64,000 nt of DNA from Gracilibacillus salinarum (GCF_022919575.1 NZ_CP095071.1:3792001-3856000), one strand, 5' to 3'; shown: positions 36,414-46,136, counted from the first letter of the stretch. Notes: generated by a model from the sequence alone, not told the origin. Translations and numbers: made by a program.

Positions 36414-37037
36414 TAACAATGTTTGATCAAATAATAGGACGCGTGCTGGAGCGGCTTCAGTTCCAATTAGTTTTAATGGTGCAGCGACCATGAAGTAATT
36501 GCCGGGTGCTATTTCCTTTAACCGTAACCCTTCGATAATAATAATGTCATTTCCAAACAGATTGCGATGAGTAGGGTTACCTTCTTGGCTGCGTTCGATA
36601 CCTAGTGTGTCGATGCCGACGCCTTCAATCTCTTTCTCAATTAAGTAATTCGCCGCATCTTCGGTTAAATAAATAAACGCATAGTCAAAATGGTCAGATG
36701 AATGGTCGGAGTTCTTGGTTTTCAATAAAAGGAAATCATTCTTCTCAATCGTATGCGCTTCCAAATCATCGCGTGTTATACCATCTTCTGCTGTTTCTAA
36801 ATGAAGTACTTTTACGTCACGTACCAGCCGTTCCAAAGAAATCGATTCAAAGGTATCTGCGTCATTGATCATATGCAAGGGAGCATCGATATGTGTACCG
36901 GTATGTGCATTTAATGTAAGTGTTGTATCCGTGACATGTCCGAACGTTTTTGTATCGAATTTTGGTTTTTTACTTTCAATATCCTCCCATACCTGTATCG
37001 TTGGCTTGATCTCCATTGATATATCATAACATTTCAT
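36411..37037 (-). CDS. Cyclase-family metal hydrolase (kynurenine-formamidase-like)
   Basis: 208 residues. The family motif HTGTHIDAPLH at about residues 45-55 supplies the metal ligands, and a downstream HRNLFGNDIIIIEGL segment completes the fold. Members hydrolyse N-formylkynurenine, isatin or cyclic amides; no tryptophan-catabolism genes are nearby, so the substrate is open. ATG 37037 behind GAGGAGATGAG. Between this gene and zwf lies a 52-bp array. The stop is formed at a repeat edge. Confidence 0.88.
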   Translation of the reverse strand: MKCYDISMEIKPTIQVWEDIESKKPKFDTKTFGHVTDTTLTLNAHTGTHIDAPLHMINDADTFESISLERLVRDVKVLHLETAEDGITRDDLEAHTIEKNDFLLLKTKNSDHSSDHFDYAFIYLTEDAANYLIEKEIEGVGIDTLGIERSQEGNPTHRNLFGNDIIIIEGLRLKEIAPGNYFMVAAPLKLIGTEAAPARVLLFDQTLL

Positions 37038-37164
37038 TATTTCTCATCTCCTCATTTACATATCATTTGGGATATATCATTTAAAATTTAGTTGCTATCA
37101 AAATTTTAACATTATACTTTTGATATCGCTATCATCAACTATACTAACTGTTATGTTTTTCTAG

Positions 37165-37372
37165 GTTTCACATTCGATCACAAGAGCAAAGTAACGCGAA
37201 GCTAATGACTGAAAGCGTGCCAAATTCAATCACAAGAGCGAAGTAAAGCGAGTCTAATGACCGAAAGCGTGTCACATTTGATCACAAAAACAATCCAGAG
37301 CGAGTCTAACGAACGAAAGCGGAAAACATTCGATCACAAGATCATTCCAGAGACGGGCTAATAAACGAAACA
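37165..37372. repeat. 52-bp tandem array, GATCACAAGAGC type
   Basis: The (G/A)ATCACAA motif recurs at 37176, 37228, 37280 and 37332, exactly 52 bp apart. Each unit contains GAAAGCG and CTAATGA. Lies between zwf (3' side) and the cyclase gene (5' side). Confidence 0.87.
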
Positions 37373-37412
37373 GAGGCAACTATACATACAAACGGCATCA
37401 GTTCCGACATAT

Positions 37413-37456
37413 AAAAAAGCAATCAATCAACCGCAGTTGACTGATTGCTTTTTTGC
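37413..37456 (-). terminator. Terminator after zwf
   Basis: AAAAAAGCAATCA...TGATTGCTTTTTT, symmetrical enough to work in both directions. Confidence 0.88.
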
Positions 37457-37457
37457 T

Positions 37458-38939
37458 TTATTCTGGTGTAACGTCCCACCATTCTAAGCCGTCTTGGAGT
37501 AGTAATTGATCTGCTTCTTTCGGTCCGTTGCTTCCAGATTCATAATTAGGGAAGTCGGCCTTGGATTTAGACCATGCATTGGCAATGTTATCTACAAACT
37601 TCCAAGTTAATGCTACTTCATCCCAATGGGTAAAGTTCGTTGAATCACCGCGCATACAGTCATGTAATAGAATTTCGTATGCTTCTGGTGTATTCATTTT
37701 GTCATCTGAGTTATTATCATAGCTCAACGTGATCGGTGTAGATGATGCGTTATAGTCACCTTTTTTTGCATTCACGTGTAAGGTAATTCCTTCGTGAGGT
37801 TGTACGTGAATAACTAATAAATTTGATTTTGTTTCGTGTTCTTTTCCGTAATAAAGATTCATAGGTAAATCTTTAAATTCTACCACAATCTCCGTTGATT
37901 TCTGTTTCATTCGTTTACCAGTTCGAATGTAGAACGGCACACCTGCCCAGCGGAAGTTATCAATCATTAACTTCGCTGCGACAAACGTATCTGTATTAGA
38001 TTCAGGGTCTACGCCGTTACCTTCACGGTAAGCAGGTAGCTCCTCACCATTCACGATGCCTTTATCATATTGTCCGCGAACGAAATATTTATCGACTTCA
38101 TCCTCGTTAATCACACGTAAAGCACGTAATGCCTTTACTTTCTCGCTGCGAATTTCTTCTGGTGTTAACTTAATTGGCGGATCCATTGCAATCAGGGCAA
38201 GCATTTGAAGCATGTGATTCTGTACCATGTCTTTCAATGCGCCTGCACCATCGTAATAGCGACCACGCTCTTCTACACCTAAAATCTCACTCGATGTAAT
38301 TTGGATGTTGGAAATGTATTGATTGTTCCAAAGTGGTTCAAATAATGCATTCGCAAAACGGATTACTTCAATGTTCTGAACCATTTCCTTACCAAGATAG
38401 TGATCAATACGATAAATTTGATCTTCGGTAAATGCTTCGCGAATTTGGTCATTCAATTCTTTCGCAGACTCATAATCATGTCCGAAAGGCTTCTCAATAA
38501 CGAGGCGAGTCCATCCTTCAGTAGTAGTTAGTCCTTCTGATTTCAGGTTAGCTGCCAATGTTCCGAAGAAGTTAGGAGCCATGGAGAAGTAAAATAATCG
38601 ATTCCCATCTGTTTTATATTTTCCATCGAGCTCTTGAATAAGATGTTCTAATTTCTCGTAATGCTCTAAGTCTTGAATATCAAATGGGTTGTAATGGAAA
38701 TGACTTGCAAATTCATCTGGATCGATGTTTGCGTCGTCGAAACCACTGATTGATTCTTTTACATTATTACGAAAGTCTTCATTAGTAAGGGGTCTTCTTG
38801 CAACACCTATTACTGCGAAGTTATCAGATAACTTTCCGTTACGATAAAGTCTGTAAATGGAAGGGTAAAGCTTTCTGTTTGCTAAATCCCCTGTTGCGCC
38901 AAAAATCACAATTACTGCTTTTGGGTTATTCGTTGTCAT
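37458..38939 (-). CDS. zwf: Glucose-6-phosphate 1-dehydrogenase
   Basis: 493 residues. Makes 6-phosphogluconolactone and NADPH from glucose 6-phosphate, the step before lactonase and gndA. Visible: GATGDLANRKLYP for NADP binding, VIEKPFGHD, and the RIDHYLGKE active-site segment with the catalytic His-Asp pair. The C-terminal beta domain is complete. The gene points toward gndA, so the two pathway genes are convergent across the repeat/IS region. ATG 38939 behind AGAAAGGTAG. Confidence 0.95.
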   Translation of the reverse strand: MTTNNPKAVIVIFGATGDLANRKLYPSIYRLYRNGKLSDNFAVIGVARRPLTNEDFRNNVKESISGFDDANIDPDEFASHFHYNPFDIQDLEHYEKLEHLIQELDGKYKTDGNRLFYFSMAPNFFGTLAANLKSEGLTTTEGWTRLVIEKPFGHDYESAKELNDQIREAFTEDQIYRIDHYLGKEMVQNIEVIRFANALFEPLWNNQYISNIQITSSEILGVEERGRYYDGAGALKDMVQNHMLQMLALIAMDPPIKLTPEEIRSEKVKALRALRVINEDEVDKYFVRGQYDKGIVNGEELPAYREGNGVDPESNTDTFVAAKLMIDNFRWAGVPFYIRTGKRMKQKSTEIVVEFKDLPMNLYYGKEHETKSNLLVIHVQPHEGITLHVNAKKGDYNASSTPITLSYDNNSDDKMNTPEAYEILLHDCMRGDSTNFTHWDEVALTWKFVDNIANAWSKSKADFPNYESGSNGPKEADQLLLQDGLEWWDVTPE

Positions 38940-39193
38940 GAACCTAAACTACCTTTCTACTTGTTTATTTCCGAAATATACGCACATGTTTTTCGATATG
39001 CTATAATCATGTAATAAATTCCGTTTAAGATAATACTTTTCTATTTTATCATGTGGAATACTTCTTTAAAATTATTTGACATGATAACATACAAATATGT
39101 ACAAAATTTGTACAGTCATAAATATATACTATCATTTATTGTGAAAATAACAAATGAAATACATGGAATTTTCAAAAAATTTAGGGGGATATC

Positions 39194-39964
39194 ATGAAGA
39201 ACTATCAAGGATTTTTAATTGATTTAGATGGAACGGTTTATAAAGGAACAGAGAAGATTACAGAAGCGATTGATTTTGTCAAAGAATTACATCGCAAAGG
39301 TCTTCCTTACTTGTTTCTTACGAATAATTCGACTAAACATCCGAGTGATGTAGCAAATAAATTAACAGACATGGGAGTACCTTGTGAAACAGAGCATGTT
39401 TTTACTACCAGTATGGCTACAGCCAGTTATATTAAAGAACAGCAGGCTGATGCCAAGGTTTGTGCAATTGGTGAAGAAGGCTTGCACATGGCATTGAATG
39501 ACTGTGGATTAGTGCAAGTGGATGAGCAGGCAGATTATGTTGTTATGGGCCTTGATCGTGAAATCAGCTATGAAAAATTGGCAAAAGGTGCATTAAATAT
39601 TCGTGCTGGCGCTAAATTCGTAGCAACAAATGGTGATGTCGCTTTACCCACAGAGCGCGGTTTTCTGCCGGGAGCTGGTTCGTTAATTTCTGTTCTTTCA
39701 GTAACAACAGGCGTGGAGCCGAAATTTATCGGGAAGCCGGAATCCATTATTGTAGAGCAGGCTCTTGAAGTATTAGGCACTTCAAAAGAAGATACCTTGA
39801 TGATCGGTGATAATTATGCAACAGATATCCTTGCCGGTATTAATGCGGGCATAGATTCATTATTGGTGCATACCGGAGTTACAACACCTGAAGATTTGAA
39901 AACAATTGAGAAGCAGCCAACGTATACAATTTCCAGCTTGTCCGAATGGATCTTCGCCGAATAA
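39194..39964 (+). CDS. HAD-superfamily hydrolase, subfamily IIA (NagD/YutF-like)
   Basis: 256 residues. Nucleophile motif DLDGTVYKG (Asp 10, Asp 12), second motif FLTNNSTKHPSDV, and MIGDNYATDILAG for metal binding. The C2A cap (residues about 75-185) is that of p-nitrophenyl/sugar phosphatases in the TIGR01457 group. Divergent from zwf and monocistronic. ATG 39194 behind AGGGGGATATC. Physiological substrate unknown. Confidence 0.9.
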   Translation: MKNYQGFLIDLDGTVYKGTEKITEAIDFVKELHRKGLPYLFLTNNSTKHPSDVANKLTDMGVPCETEHVFTTSMATASYIKEQQADAKVCAIGEEGLHMALNDCGLVQVDEQADYVVMGLDREISYEKLAKGALNIRAGAKFVATNGDVALPTERGFLPGAGSLISVLSVTTGVEPKFIGKPESIIVEQALEVLGTSKEDTLMIGDNYATDILAGINAGIDSLLVHTGVTTPEDLKTIEKQPTYTISSLSEWIFAE

Positions 39965-40008
39965 GAAAATACGTGAAAGTCAACATAAGAATATACAACT
40001 ATATATAT

Positions 40009-40050
40009 AAAAGAGCCAGCTCTTCACAACAATGAGAGTTGGCTCTTTTA
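40009..40050. terminator. Bidirectional terminator between HAD and DUF2164 genes
   Basis: AAAAGAGCCAGCTCTT...GAGAGTTGGCTCTTTT serves the two convergent genes. Confidence 0.88.
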
Positions 40051-40061
40051 ATATATACGGA

Positions 40062-40292
40062 TCAGTCCATTTTCTCTAATTCGAATAAATCTTCTACTTT
40101 TTCACTGACAAACTGATGTGCATCACGAATTCCTTGGTTATAGAAAGTAGGCGCTAATTTTTCCATGAAAAAATCAAGAAGAAAACCAGCTTCTATATTA
40201 CCGATTTCTTCTTGCTTTTCACGTAAATAATAGTCCTGAATTGCGACTATCATCTGATCTTTTGTTTCTTTCGTTAATGTAAATGCATGCAT
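40062..40292 (-). CDS. DUF2164 family protein
   Basis: 76 residues, soluble and mainly helical. The pattern LTKETKDQMIVAIQDYYLREKQEEIGNIEAGFLLDFFMEKLAPTFYNQGIRDA is that of DUF2164, common in Bacillus and some proteobacteria, with no known function. It follows mreBH by 35 bases and is probably co-transcribed with it. ATG 40292 behind GAGAGGAG. Confidence 0.85.
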   Translation of the reverse strand: MHAFTLTKETKDQMIVAIQDYYLREKQEEIGNIEAGFLLDFFMEKLAPTFYNQGIRDAHQFVSEKVEDLFELEKMD

Positions 40293-40327
40293 GGAAAAAC
40301 TCCTCTCGTTTTTCCAAAGTGTATCAT

Positions 40328-41335
40328 TTATTTTGCCGCTTTTTGTAGTTTTTGAATCATTTTTAATGAACGGCCTGTCCCAACAGCAACGGATTCCAAT
40401 GGATTTGACGCAAGGTGAACTGGTACGTGTACCTCATTAGATAACCAGCCTTGCATACCTTTTAGCAAGGCACCGCCACCTGTAATGGTAATTCCCTGAT
40501 CAACAATATCACCACTTAATTCTGGAGGACAGCTTTCAAGTGTTTCAGTTATCGCATGTAATAAAGATTCCAGTACTTCATTAATCGCCATGTGCACTTC
40601 TTTCGAGGAAATCATAATTACTTTTGGTAAACCTGTCACGAGATCTCGACCTCTGACTTCCATTTGTTCTTCGGTATGAGAAGGGATCGCATTACCGATT
40701 TCAATCTTAATTTTTTCTGCGGAACTTTCCCCGATCAGGACATTGTATTGACGTTTGACATATTGAATGATCTCTTCATCCATATGATCACCACCGACAC
40801 GTACGGAACGACTGGCAACAACACCGCCAAAGGATATAATACCTACTTCACTTGTACCACCACCGATATCAACAATCATGCTTGCCTGTGGCTCCGAAAC
40901 AGGTAGATCAGCTCCAATAGCTGCTGCTACCGGCTCCTCGATTAAATGTACTTCTTTAGCGCCGAAGCTTTTGACAGCATTATCAATCGCTCTTCGTTCG
41001 ACAGCGGTACTGCCAGAAGGTGTACACACAACAACACTAGGCTTTCGCATGGATACACCAGCTCGTTTGCTTACTTTTTTCAAGAAAGCCTTTAACATTT
41101 GAGTCGTCATATCAAAGTCTGCAATAACGCCATCCTTCAACGGACGAATTGGTACAATATTTCGTGGTGTTTTACCAATCATATTCTTCGCTTCATTACC
41201 GACAGCAACTACCTGGTTCGTCTTCGTATCAACCGCGACAACGGATGGCTCGTTTAAAATAATTCCTTTGTTTTTTGTATATATAAGAATATTCGCAGTT
41301 CCTAAATCAATTCCAATTTCTGTATTTGAAAACAT
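40328..41335 (-). CDS. mreBH: Rod shape-determining actin homologue MreBH
   Basis: 335 residues. Actin-fold ATPase forming membrane-bound filaments that steer lateral wall synthesis and, in Bacillus, the LytE hydrolase. The phosphate-1 loop [12 protein letters not shown], the [11 protein letters not shown] region, [16 protein letters not shown] and the adenosine motif [10 protein letters not shown] are all present. The opening [17 protein letters not shown] and the ending [20 protein letters not shown] match MreBH better than MreB or Mbl, and no mreCD genes are adjacent. ATG 41335 behind GGAGGT. Confidence 0.88.
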   Translation of the reverse strand: MFSNTEIGIDLGTANILIYTKNKGIILNEPSVVAVDTKTNQVVAVGNEAKNMIGKTPRNIVPIRPLKDGVIADFDMTTQMLKAFLKKVSKRAGVSMRKPSVVVCTPSGSTAVERRAIDNAVKSFGAKEVHLIEEPVAAAIGADLPVSEPQASMIVDIGGGTSEVGIISFGGVVASRSVRVGGDHMDEEIIQYVKRQYNVLIGESSAEKIKIEIGNAIPSHTEEQMEVRGRDLVTGLPKVIMISSKEVHMAINEVLESLLHAITETLESCPPELSGDIVDQGITITGGGALLKGMQGWLSNEVHVPVHLASNPLESVAVGTGRSLKMIQKLQKAAK

Positions 41336-41515
41336 GGTGCTATACCTCCAATAAGTTAAATCTTCTTATTTATAGTTATTCTGTTTAATGTGTAGAATTA
41401 TGACGGTAGATGTCTGGTAGATTTTATTTTGATTAAAAAGGGCTATTTGGGAAGAATAAAGAAAAACCGGCCATAACCCGCCCGGTCCTAATTGACTTAA
41501 TCAATAAACAACTTT

Positions 41516-42045
41516 CCATAATATGAATTATGTCAACTAGCCAACGTAAGCCAAGCAGCCATATTGAGATTATTTAATGTGCTGGGATACCGCTTCGGCC
41601 AACCACTCCGCGTCCTGCGGGGCACGGCTGAAGCTAGGCTACTACACGAATCACTTCTCTGCTGCCTTGCACCGAGGAAGCCTACTTCGAAGCGTTACTA
41701 GAAGACGCAGGTGCAGACGTTGTGGATCTTCAGCGCCTGCATAATCCCGCGGGAGTCTCCGTGGTTGGCCTACGCTAAAATTGGGACTCTACAATTTTTG
41801 TAAGAGCTAGCATATTGATCGTATGCATATATAATAGCTATTGAAAAATGTCTAGAACCACTGATTTTTGCTGTTACAACCGTTGTAGCACTTTCCTTAA
41901 GCGTAGGAAATAGGCGGAGACTCCCGTGGAATCAGCCGTGCCCACAGGACGCGGAGCCTATTTCCGGAGCTTTGCTAAGTAGATAAAATATATCAAAAGG
42001 ATCATTCTGCAATACAGCCTTTGTTAACATAATCTATATTATAGG
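41516..42045 (+). repeat. Long terminal-inverted-repeat element, copy C (core inverted relative to its flanks)
   Basis: 530 bp, with ends CCATAATATGAATTATG and GTTAACATAATCTATATT. The left hairpin has the long loop; the right hairpin is collapsed (GGAATCAGCCGTGCCC joined directly). The core reads in the same direction as copies A, B, D and F. The outer flanks are reversed: 41461-41515 is the inverse of the right flank of copies D and F, and 42046-42105 is the inverse of the left flank of copy D. Confidence 0.85.
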
Positions 42046-42204
42046 AACTCCAATCATGTTCAATATGATTACTGCTGTGACCAGACTTCTATACTTTCTT
42101 TACTGATAAAGAAAAACTCGGCATTCGCCTCAGTTTAGCAAGTACCGTCTTTTTTCCTATGCATGGTACAACTTAAGTAGCTACTTCCTTGCTTTCCTAA
42201 TGTG

Positions 42205-42243
42205 CAAAAAAAAAAGCAGGCCGAAGTTATCGACCTGCTTCTT
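42205..42243 (-). terminator. Terminator after the DUF2639 gene
   Basis: Minus strand: AAGCAGGTCG-ataactt-CGGCCTGCTT followed by a long T run. Confidence 0.88.
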
Positions 42244-42248
42244 GCGAT

Positions 42249-42380
42249 CTATTGTTCTTTTTCTTCTAAAAGATTTGCCAGAACATGTGCTTTATATTTT
42301 TCGATTTTTCTTCCTTCAATATGGCGTACGCCTTTTTGTTTTAGCTGTTCTACGTACCAGCCTTTGCTACCTACATGCAT
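42249..42380 (-). CDS. yflJ: DUF2639 small protein (YflJ-like)
   Basis: 43 residues: it opens MHVGSKGWYVEQLKQKGVRH and ends in LANLLEEKEQ. The SKGWYV...LKxxGVR...EGRK pattern is that of the tiny YflJ family of Bacillus. AAGGAGTG precedes ATG 42380 and a strong terminator follows the TAG, so it is a complete small transcription unit. As in B. subtilis, it lies next to a MOSC protein gene (yflK). Function unknown. Confidence 0.85.
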   Translation of the reverse strand: MHVGSKGWYVEQLKQKGVRHIEGRKIEKYKAHVLANLLEEKEQ

Positions 42381-42515
42381 TGCTACACACTCCTTACCAA
42401 TCATTTTGCACTCGCCATTCTAACATCTCCATAACCAAATGAAAAGGGGTAATTGTTAATTCTTTCGATCAAATTCTGTATAATGGAAATAAGCTAGAAA
42501 GAGGGGGATTTTCTG

Positions 42516-43163
42516 ATGGAATATCCAATTGTTTCATTGAATGTTGGAAAGCCACAAACTCAAGTTTTTGATGGTGTGTCGTTAGTAACAGGCTTTAAAA
42601 AAACACCAATACATGAACGTGATTATTTAACGATGACTGGATTTGAACAAGATGGACAAGCAGATTTAAAAAATCACGGTGGACCAGAAAAAGCATTGCT
42701 TATGTATCCGCAAAAGCACTATGCTTTTTGGAAAGAGACCTATAAGCGTACATTTGACTATCCGTCCTTCGGTGAGAATATTACGATTGACGGTTTAACG
42801 GAGAAGGATCTGTATATTGGGGACATTTTTCAGCTTGGACAAGCTGAAATCCAATGTTCACAACCTCGACAGCCATGCTTTAAGATCGCCAAAACACACG
42901 GAATTCCTGAAATGCCAAAGCTGGTAACGGAAACAGGGTTTAGTGGCTATTATTTTCGCGTAATAAAAGAAGGCTACGTTAGTCCGGATGATATATTAAC
43001 GAAATTGGAAGAAGATGAGGATAAAGTCACGCCTTTCGAAATCTTCGACTGTCTGTTTCATGATCGAAAAAATACAGAGAGAATGGAACGATATTTATCT
43101 GTACAAATGCTTGCCCCAAACGTGAAGAACAGTTTTAGAAAACGAATAGAAAAGATAGGGTGA
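42516..43163 (+). CDS. yflK: MOSC-domain protein (YflK/YiiM-like)
   Basis: 215 residues. The beta-barrel MOSC domain (about 30-165) holds FEQDGQADLKNHGGPEKALLMYP and the conserved Cys motif SQPRQPCFKIAKTHG, whose Cys is thought to carry sulfur or bind molybdenum cofactor. A C-terminal 3-alpha domain follows. Relatives help detoxify N-hydroxylated bases. Start ATG 42516 behind AGAGGGGGAT. Six bases separate it from the DUF1992 gene. Confidence 0.88.
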   Translation: MEYPIVSLNVGKPQTQVFDGVSLVTGFKKTPIHERDYLTMTGFEQDGQADLKNHGGPEKALLMYPQKHYAFWKETYKRTFDYPSFGENITIDGLTEKDLYIGDIFQLGQAEIQCSQPRQPCFKIAKTHGIPEMPKLVTETGFSGYYFRVIKEGYVSPDDILTKLEEDEDKVTPFEIFDCLFHDRKNTERMERYLSVQMLAPNVKNSFRKRIEKIG

Positions 43164-43169
43164 CCTGCG

Positions 43170-43541
43170 ATGGATATGTTTAGTCGTCTTGCAGAGGACA
43201 AGATTAAGAAAGCAATCAGTGATGGCAATTTTAATCATATAGCAGGGAAGGGCAAACCATTAAAAAAGGACTCACTTGCAGATGTACCAGAAGACTTGCG
43301 TATGAGCTACCGGATCATGAAAAACAGCGGCCATCTACCAGAAGAAGTACAGCTTAATAAAGAAATTGCTTCTTTACGTGATTTACTCAAGCTCTGTACA
43401 GAAGACGAAGAAAAAGAGCGTCTGGAAAATCGTATTATCGAAAAAGAAATTCAATTTCAGCTGTTACTGGACAAAAGAAAATTGAACCAGTCACCAGCAT
43501 ATAATCGATATAAAAGTAAAATTCATAATCGCCTTTTTTAA
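43170..43541 (+). CDS. DUF1992 (DnaJ-homologue C28-like) protein
   Basis: 123 residues, soluble. The start MDMFSRLAEDKIKKAISDGNFNHIAGKGKPLKKD is the DUF1992 signature: an amphipathic helix followed by the GxGKPL turn. The C-terminal half is a charged helical stretch. Function unknown; in eukaryotes the domain occurs in the J-protein DNAJC28, but no J domain is present here. Probably co-transcribed with the MOSC gene. Confidence 0.85.
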   Translation: MDMFSRLAEDKIKKAISDGNFNHIAGKGKPLKKDSLADVPEDLRMSYRIMKNSGHLPEEVQLNKEIASLRDLLKLCTEDEEKERLENRIIEKEIQFQLLLDKRKLNQSPAYNRYKSKIHNRLF

Positions 43542-43674
43542 TACAAATATGAAACCACAGCAATCGCTAAATATGAACAAATGCCAAGTTTTTCTATAAA
43601 AAACCGGAAAGTCTTTTTATATTTTCTCATTTTCACGTATAATTATAAAAAACAACTACATACAGGTGAAGAAT

Positions 43675-45306
43675 ATGACTATTGATCATTACAAGCAAGT
43701 GGATGGTGAGGTTTGGAGACATACACTTGATCATCATGCGAATATGGTTTTTGTCATCGATAACGACAAAAACAAGCCCTACTGCTCATTCGTTGCGGGG
43801 CGATTAAGTGTGGAACTCGGGTTGTCACAGAATGACGTGAATAAGGAGATTCTTTCGGCATTTTCTGCTGAAATAAAGAACGCGATGAATGGTAGAGAAC
43901 TGAAGTTCCGTTATCATTTCAAGCAATTTTGTTTATGCATTTATCTCTCACCGGTATTTCACAATCAACAGGTTATTAAACTGGTTGGCACCGTAATGGA
44001 TATCACACCCTATGAAAACGCCGAGAAAACCATCGAATATATGGCTACGCATGACAAGCTGACTAAGCTTCCGAATCGTTATAAACTGTTTGAAGACCTG
44101 AGTATCGACCATCAGGATAAGGCAAAAGCTGTCTTTCGTTGTGATTTGGATAGGCTGAAGAATGTGAACGATACGTTTGGACAGGAAGCTGGTGATGAGG
44201 CGATCTGTAAATTGTCGGAGCGGTTGCGCAATCTGACACCAGAGTATGGTTCCTTATACCGGTTGAATGGGGATGAATTTGTTCTGATCGTGGAACGTGG
44301 GAAGATAAATGTACATAGGTTTGCAGCAAATATCTTATCGGAGATTCAAAAGCCGATCATTATGAAGAAACAGGATTTTTATATGACATGTACAATCGGT
44401 GTCAGTTATCTGGATGATAGTACAGCATCTGTTGAAGCTTGCATTGATCGTGCAGGTGTAGCAGTGCACCACGGCAAAGTTAATGGTGGCAACAGAGTGT
44501 ATGAATATACAGAACAGCTTAGTAAGCAATATAACGAGCTTTTATTAATGGCTTCTGACATACGCAAAGCTTTTCAATACAATGAATTCACGCTTTCTTA
44601 TCAACCTAAAGTCGATGTCGGTACCGATGCGATTGTGGGGGTAGAGGCTTTGATTCGCTGGGAACATGGAAAAAAAGGAAAGATTCCACCATCCGTTTTC
44701 ATTCCAATCGCTGAAGAAATCGGTATGATCGATCAGATTGGTGAATGGGTATTACGTAAAGCGTGTCAGCAGTTTGTAGAATGGAAGAACGCTGGAACGA
44801 GTCCAGTAATGATCGCCGTTAATATTTCTGCAGTGGAATTACAGCAACCAGAATTCTTGCCGAGAGTAAAGAATATCATCGAAGAAACAGGCATGGACCC
44901 GGATTATCTTGAAATTGAAATCACCGAGAATAGTGTGATGCAGAATACGGAAGCATGTATTCAAAAAATGAATGAATTGCGAAAAATGGGGGTATCGTTA
45001 TCTATTGATGATTTTGGAACCGGTTATTCGTCGATGGGCTATTTACAGAAATTCCCGATAAATTATTTGAAGATTGATCAATCGTTCATTAAAGAGCTGT
45101 TTCTTGAGACTGGCAGTGCTGAGATTATTAAAGCGATGATTCAACTCGGCCACACCTTTGGTCTGAAAGTAGTGGCAGAAGGTGTAGAAGGGGAGCAAAT
45201 TCTCTCCTTTATTAAAGATGAAAAATGCGATTATTATCAAGGATATCTGTACAGTAAACCGCTAGAGGCGGAGTTGATTGAAGCGAAATTACTGTCAATA
45301 TCATAA
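43675..45306 (+). CDS. PAS-GGDEF-EAL c-di-GMP protein, probably a phosphodiesterase
   Basis: 543 residues from ATG 43675 (AGGTGA five bases upstream). N-terminal PAS-like sensor (about 15-125), GGDEF domain (about 130-285) and EAL domain (about 300-540). The cyclase signature is degenerate: RLNGDEF in place of RGGDEF. The EAL catalytic set is complete: EALIRW, the Asn in VNIS, EITE, DDFGTGYSS, LKID, AEGVE and QGY. Net activity is therefore likely breakdown of c-di-GMP, with the GGDEF domain regulatory, although N-for-G forms can stay active. No membrane segment, so cytoplasmic. Confidence 0.9.
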   Translation: MTIDHYKQVDGEVWRHTLDHHANMVFVIDNDKNKPYCSFVAGRLSVELGLSQNDVNKEILSAFSAEIKNAMNGRELKFRYHFKQFCLCIYLSPVFHNQQVIKLVGTVMDITPYENAEKTIEYMATHDKLTKLPNRYKLFEDLSIDHQDKAKAVFRCDLDRLKNVNDTFGQEAGDEAICKLSERLRNLTPEYGSLYRLNGDEFVLIVERGKINVHRFAANILSEIQKPIIMKKQDFYMTCTIGVSYLDDSTASVEACIDRAGVAVHHGKVNGGNRVYEYTEQLSKQYNELLLMASDIRKAFQYNEFTLSYQPKVDVGTDAIVGVEALIRWEHGKKGKIPPSVFIPIAEEIGMIDQIGEWVLRKACQQFVEWKNAGTSPVMIAVNISAVELQQPEFLPRVKNIIEETGMDPDYLEIEITENSVMQNTEACIQKMNELRKMGVSLSIDDFGTGYSSMGYLQKFPINYLKIDQSFIKELFLETGSAEIIKAMIQLGHTFGLKVVAEGVEGEQILSFIKDEKCDYYQGYLYSKPLEAELIEAKLLSIS

Positions 45307-45343
45307 AAAAACAGGATTATAAAGATAGAAGAGGTGGTATCAT

Positions 45344-45820
45344 ATGATTAAAGTGTTATTTATTTGTTTAGGAAATATTTGCCGTTCTCCGATGGCGGAG
45401 GCTGTTTTTCGTCATATTGCAGAGGAGAAAGGGTTAAAGGATCGCTTCGTGATTGATTCGGCAGGAGTTGGAGATTGGCATATTGGTGAAGCTCCTCACA
45501 AAGGCACGAGAGCAAAGCTGGATGAGATGAAGATCTCTTATGAAGGTCAACTTGCACGACAGATTAGCGCAAATGACTTTAGCGAATTTGATTACGTCAT
45601 TGCCATGGATCAGCAGAACATGGATGATCTCGCCAGTATCACAACAGATGCTGATGTAGTAGTCAAAAAATTAATGGACTTTGTTGCTCAGCCAAAAGAA
45701 CAAAACGTTCCTGATCCATATTTCACGAAGAATTTTGACTATACATATGAATTAGTCAAAGAGGGCTGTCACCAATTATTGAACTACATCATTGCAGAAC
45801 ATGATGTTCGAGCAAAATAA
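45344..45820 (+). CDS. yfkJ: Low-molecular-weight protein-tyrosine phosphatase (YfkJ-like)
   Basis: 158 residues. The P-loop CLGNICRS (Cys 8 to Arg 14) and the general-acid DPYF motif near residue 124 are intact. It starts a three-gene unit whose order (phosphatase, small YtxH-like protein, BrkB-like membrane protein) equals yfkJ-yfkI-yfkH of B. subtilis. YfkJ has been linked to ethanol-stress resistance there. ATG 45344 behind AGAGGTGG. Confidence 0.9.
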   Translation: MIKVLFICLGNICRSPMAEAVFRHIAEEKGLKDRFVIDSAGVGDWHIGEAPHKGTRAKLDEMKISYEGQLARQISANDFSEFDYVIAMDQQNMDDLASITTDADVVVKKLMDFVAQPKEQNVPDPYFTKNFDYTYELVKEGCHQLLNYIIAEHDVRAK

Positions 45821-45842
45821 GCGAAAGAAGGGTTGAGAGGTT

Positions 45843-46136
45843 ATGGGAAAAAATACTTTAGTAAGAGGAATCGCAGCAGGTGCGATCATTGGCGGATTGA
45901 TATCGTTATTGGATCGTGATACAAGAGGTTATGTTGGAAATAAAATAAAAAGCTGCAGCGATAAAACATCCTTTTATGTAAAAAATCCGGCAGATGCTAT
46001 GCATCAGTTGAATACACAATATACCCACTATTCAAAGCAATTTTCTGCTAATTTAACCTCTGCGTTACATATGCTGGACCAAATTAGAGAAATTGCTGAT
46101 AAAGTTGATCTTGAGCAACGGGATAAAAATGAATAA
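45843..46136 (+). CDS. yfkI: YtxH-domain small protein (YfkI-like)
   Basis: 97 residues. A glycine-rich hydrophobic start (LVRGIAAGAIIGGLISLLDRDTRG) resembles the YtxH membrane-anchored segment. A long amphipathic helical region follows. The stop overlaps the next start (ATGAATAA). Role unknown; conserved between the phosphatase and the BrkB-like gene. Confidence 0.75.
   Translation: MGKNTLVRGIAAGAIIGGLISLLDRDTRGYVGNKIKSCSDKTSFYVKNPADAMHQLNTQYTHYSKQFSANLTSALHMLDQIREIADKVDLEQRDKNE

Noticed and set aside
40328..41335. Assignment as MreB or Mbl
   Set aside because: No mreC/mreD next to it, and start and end sequences fit MreBH better.
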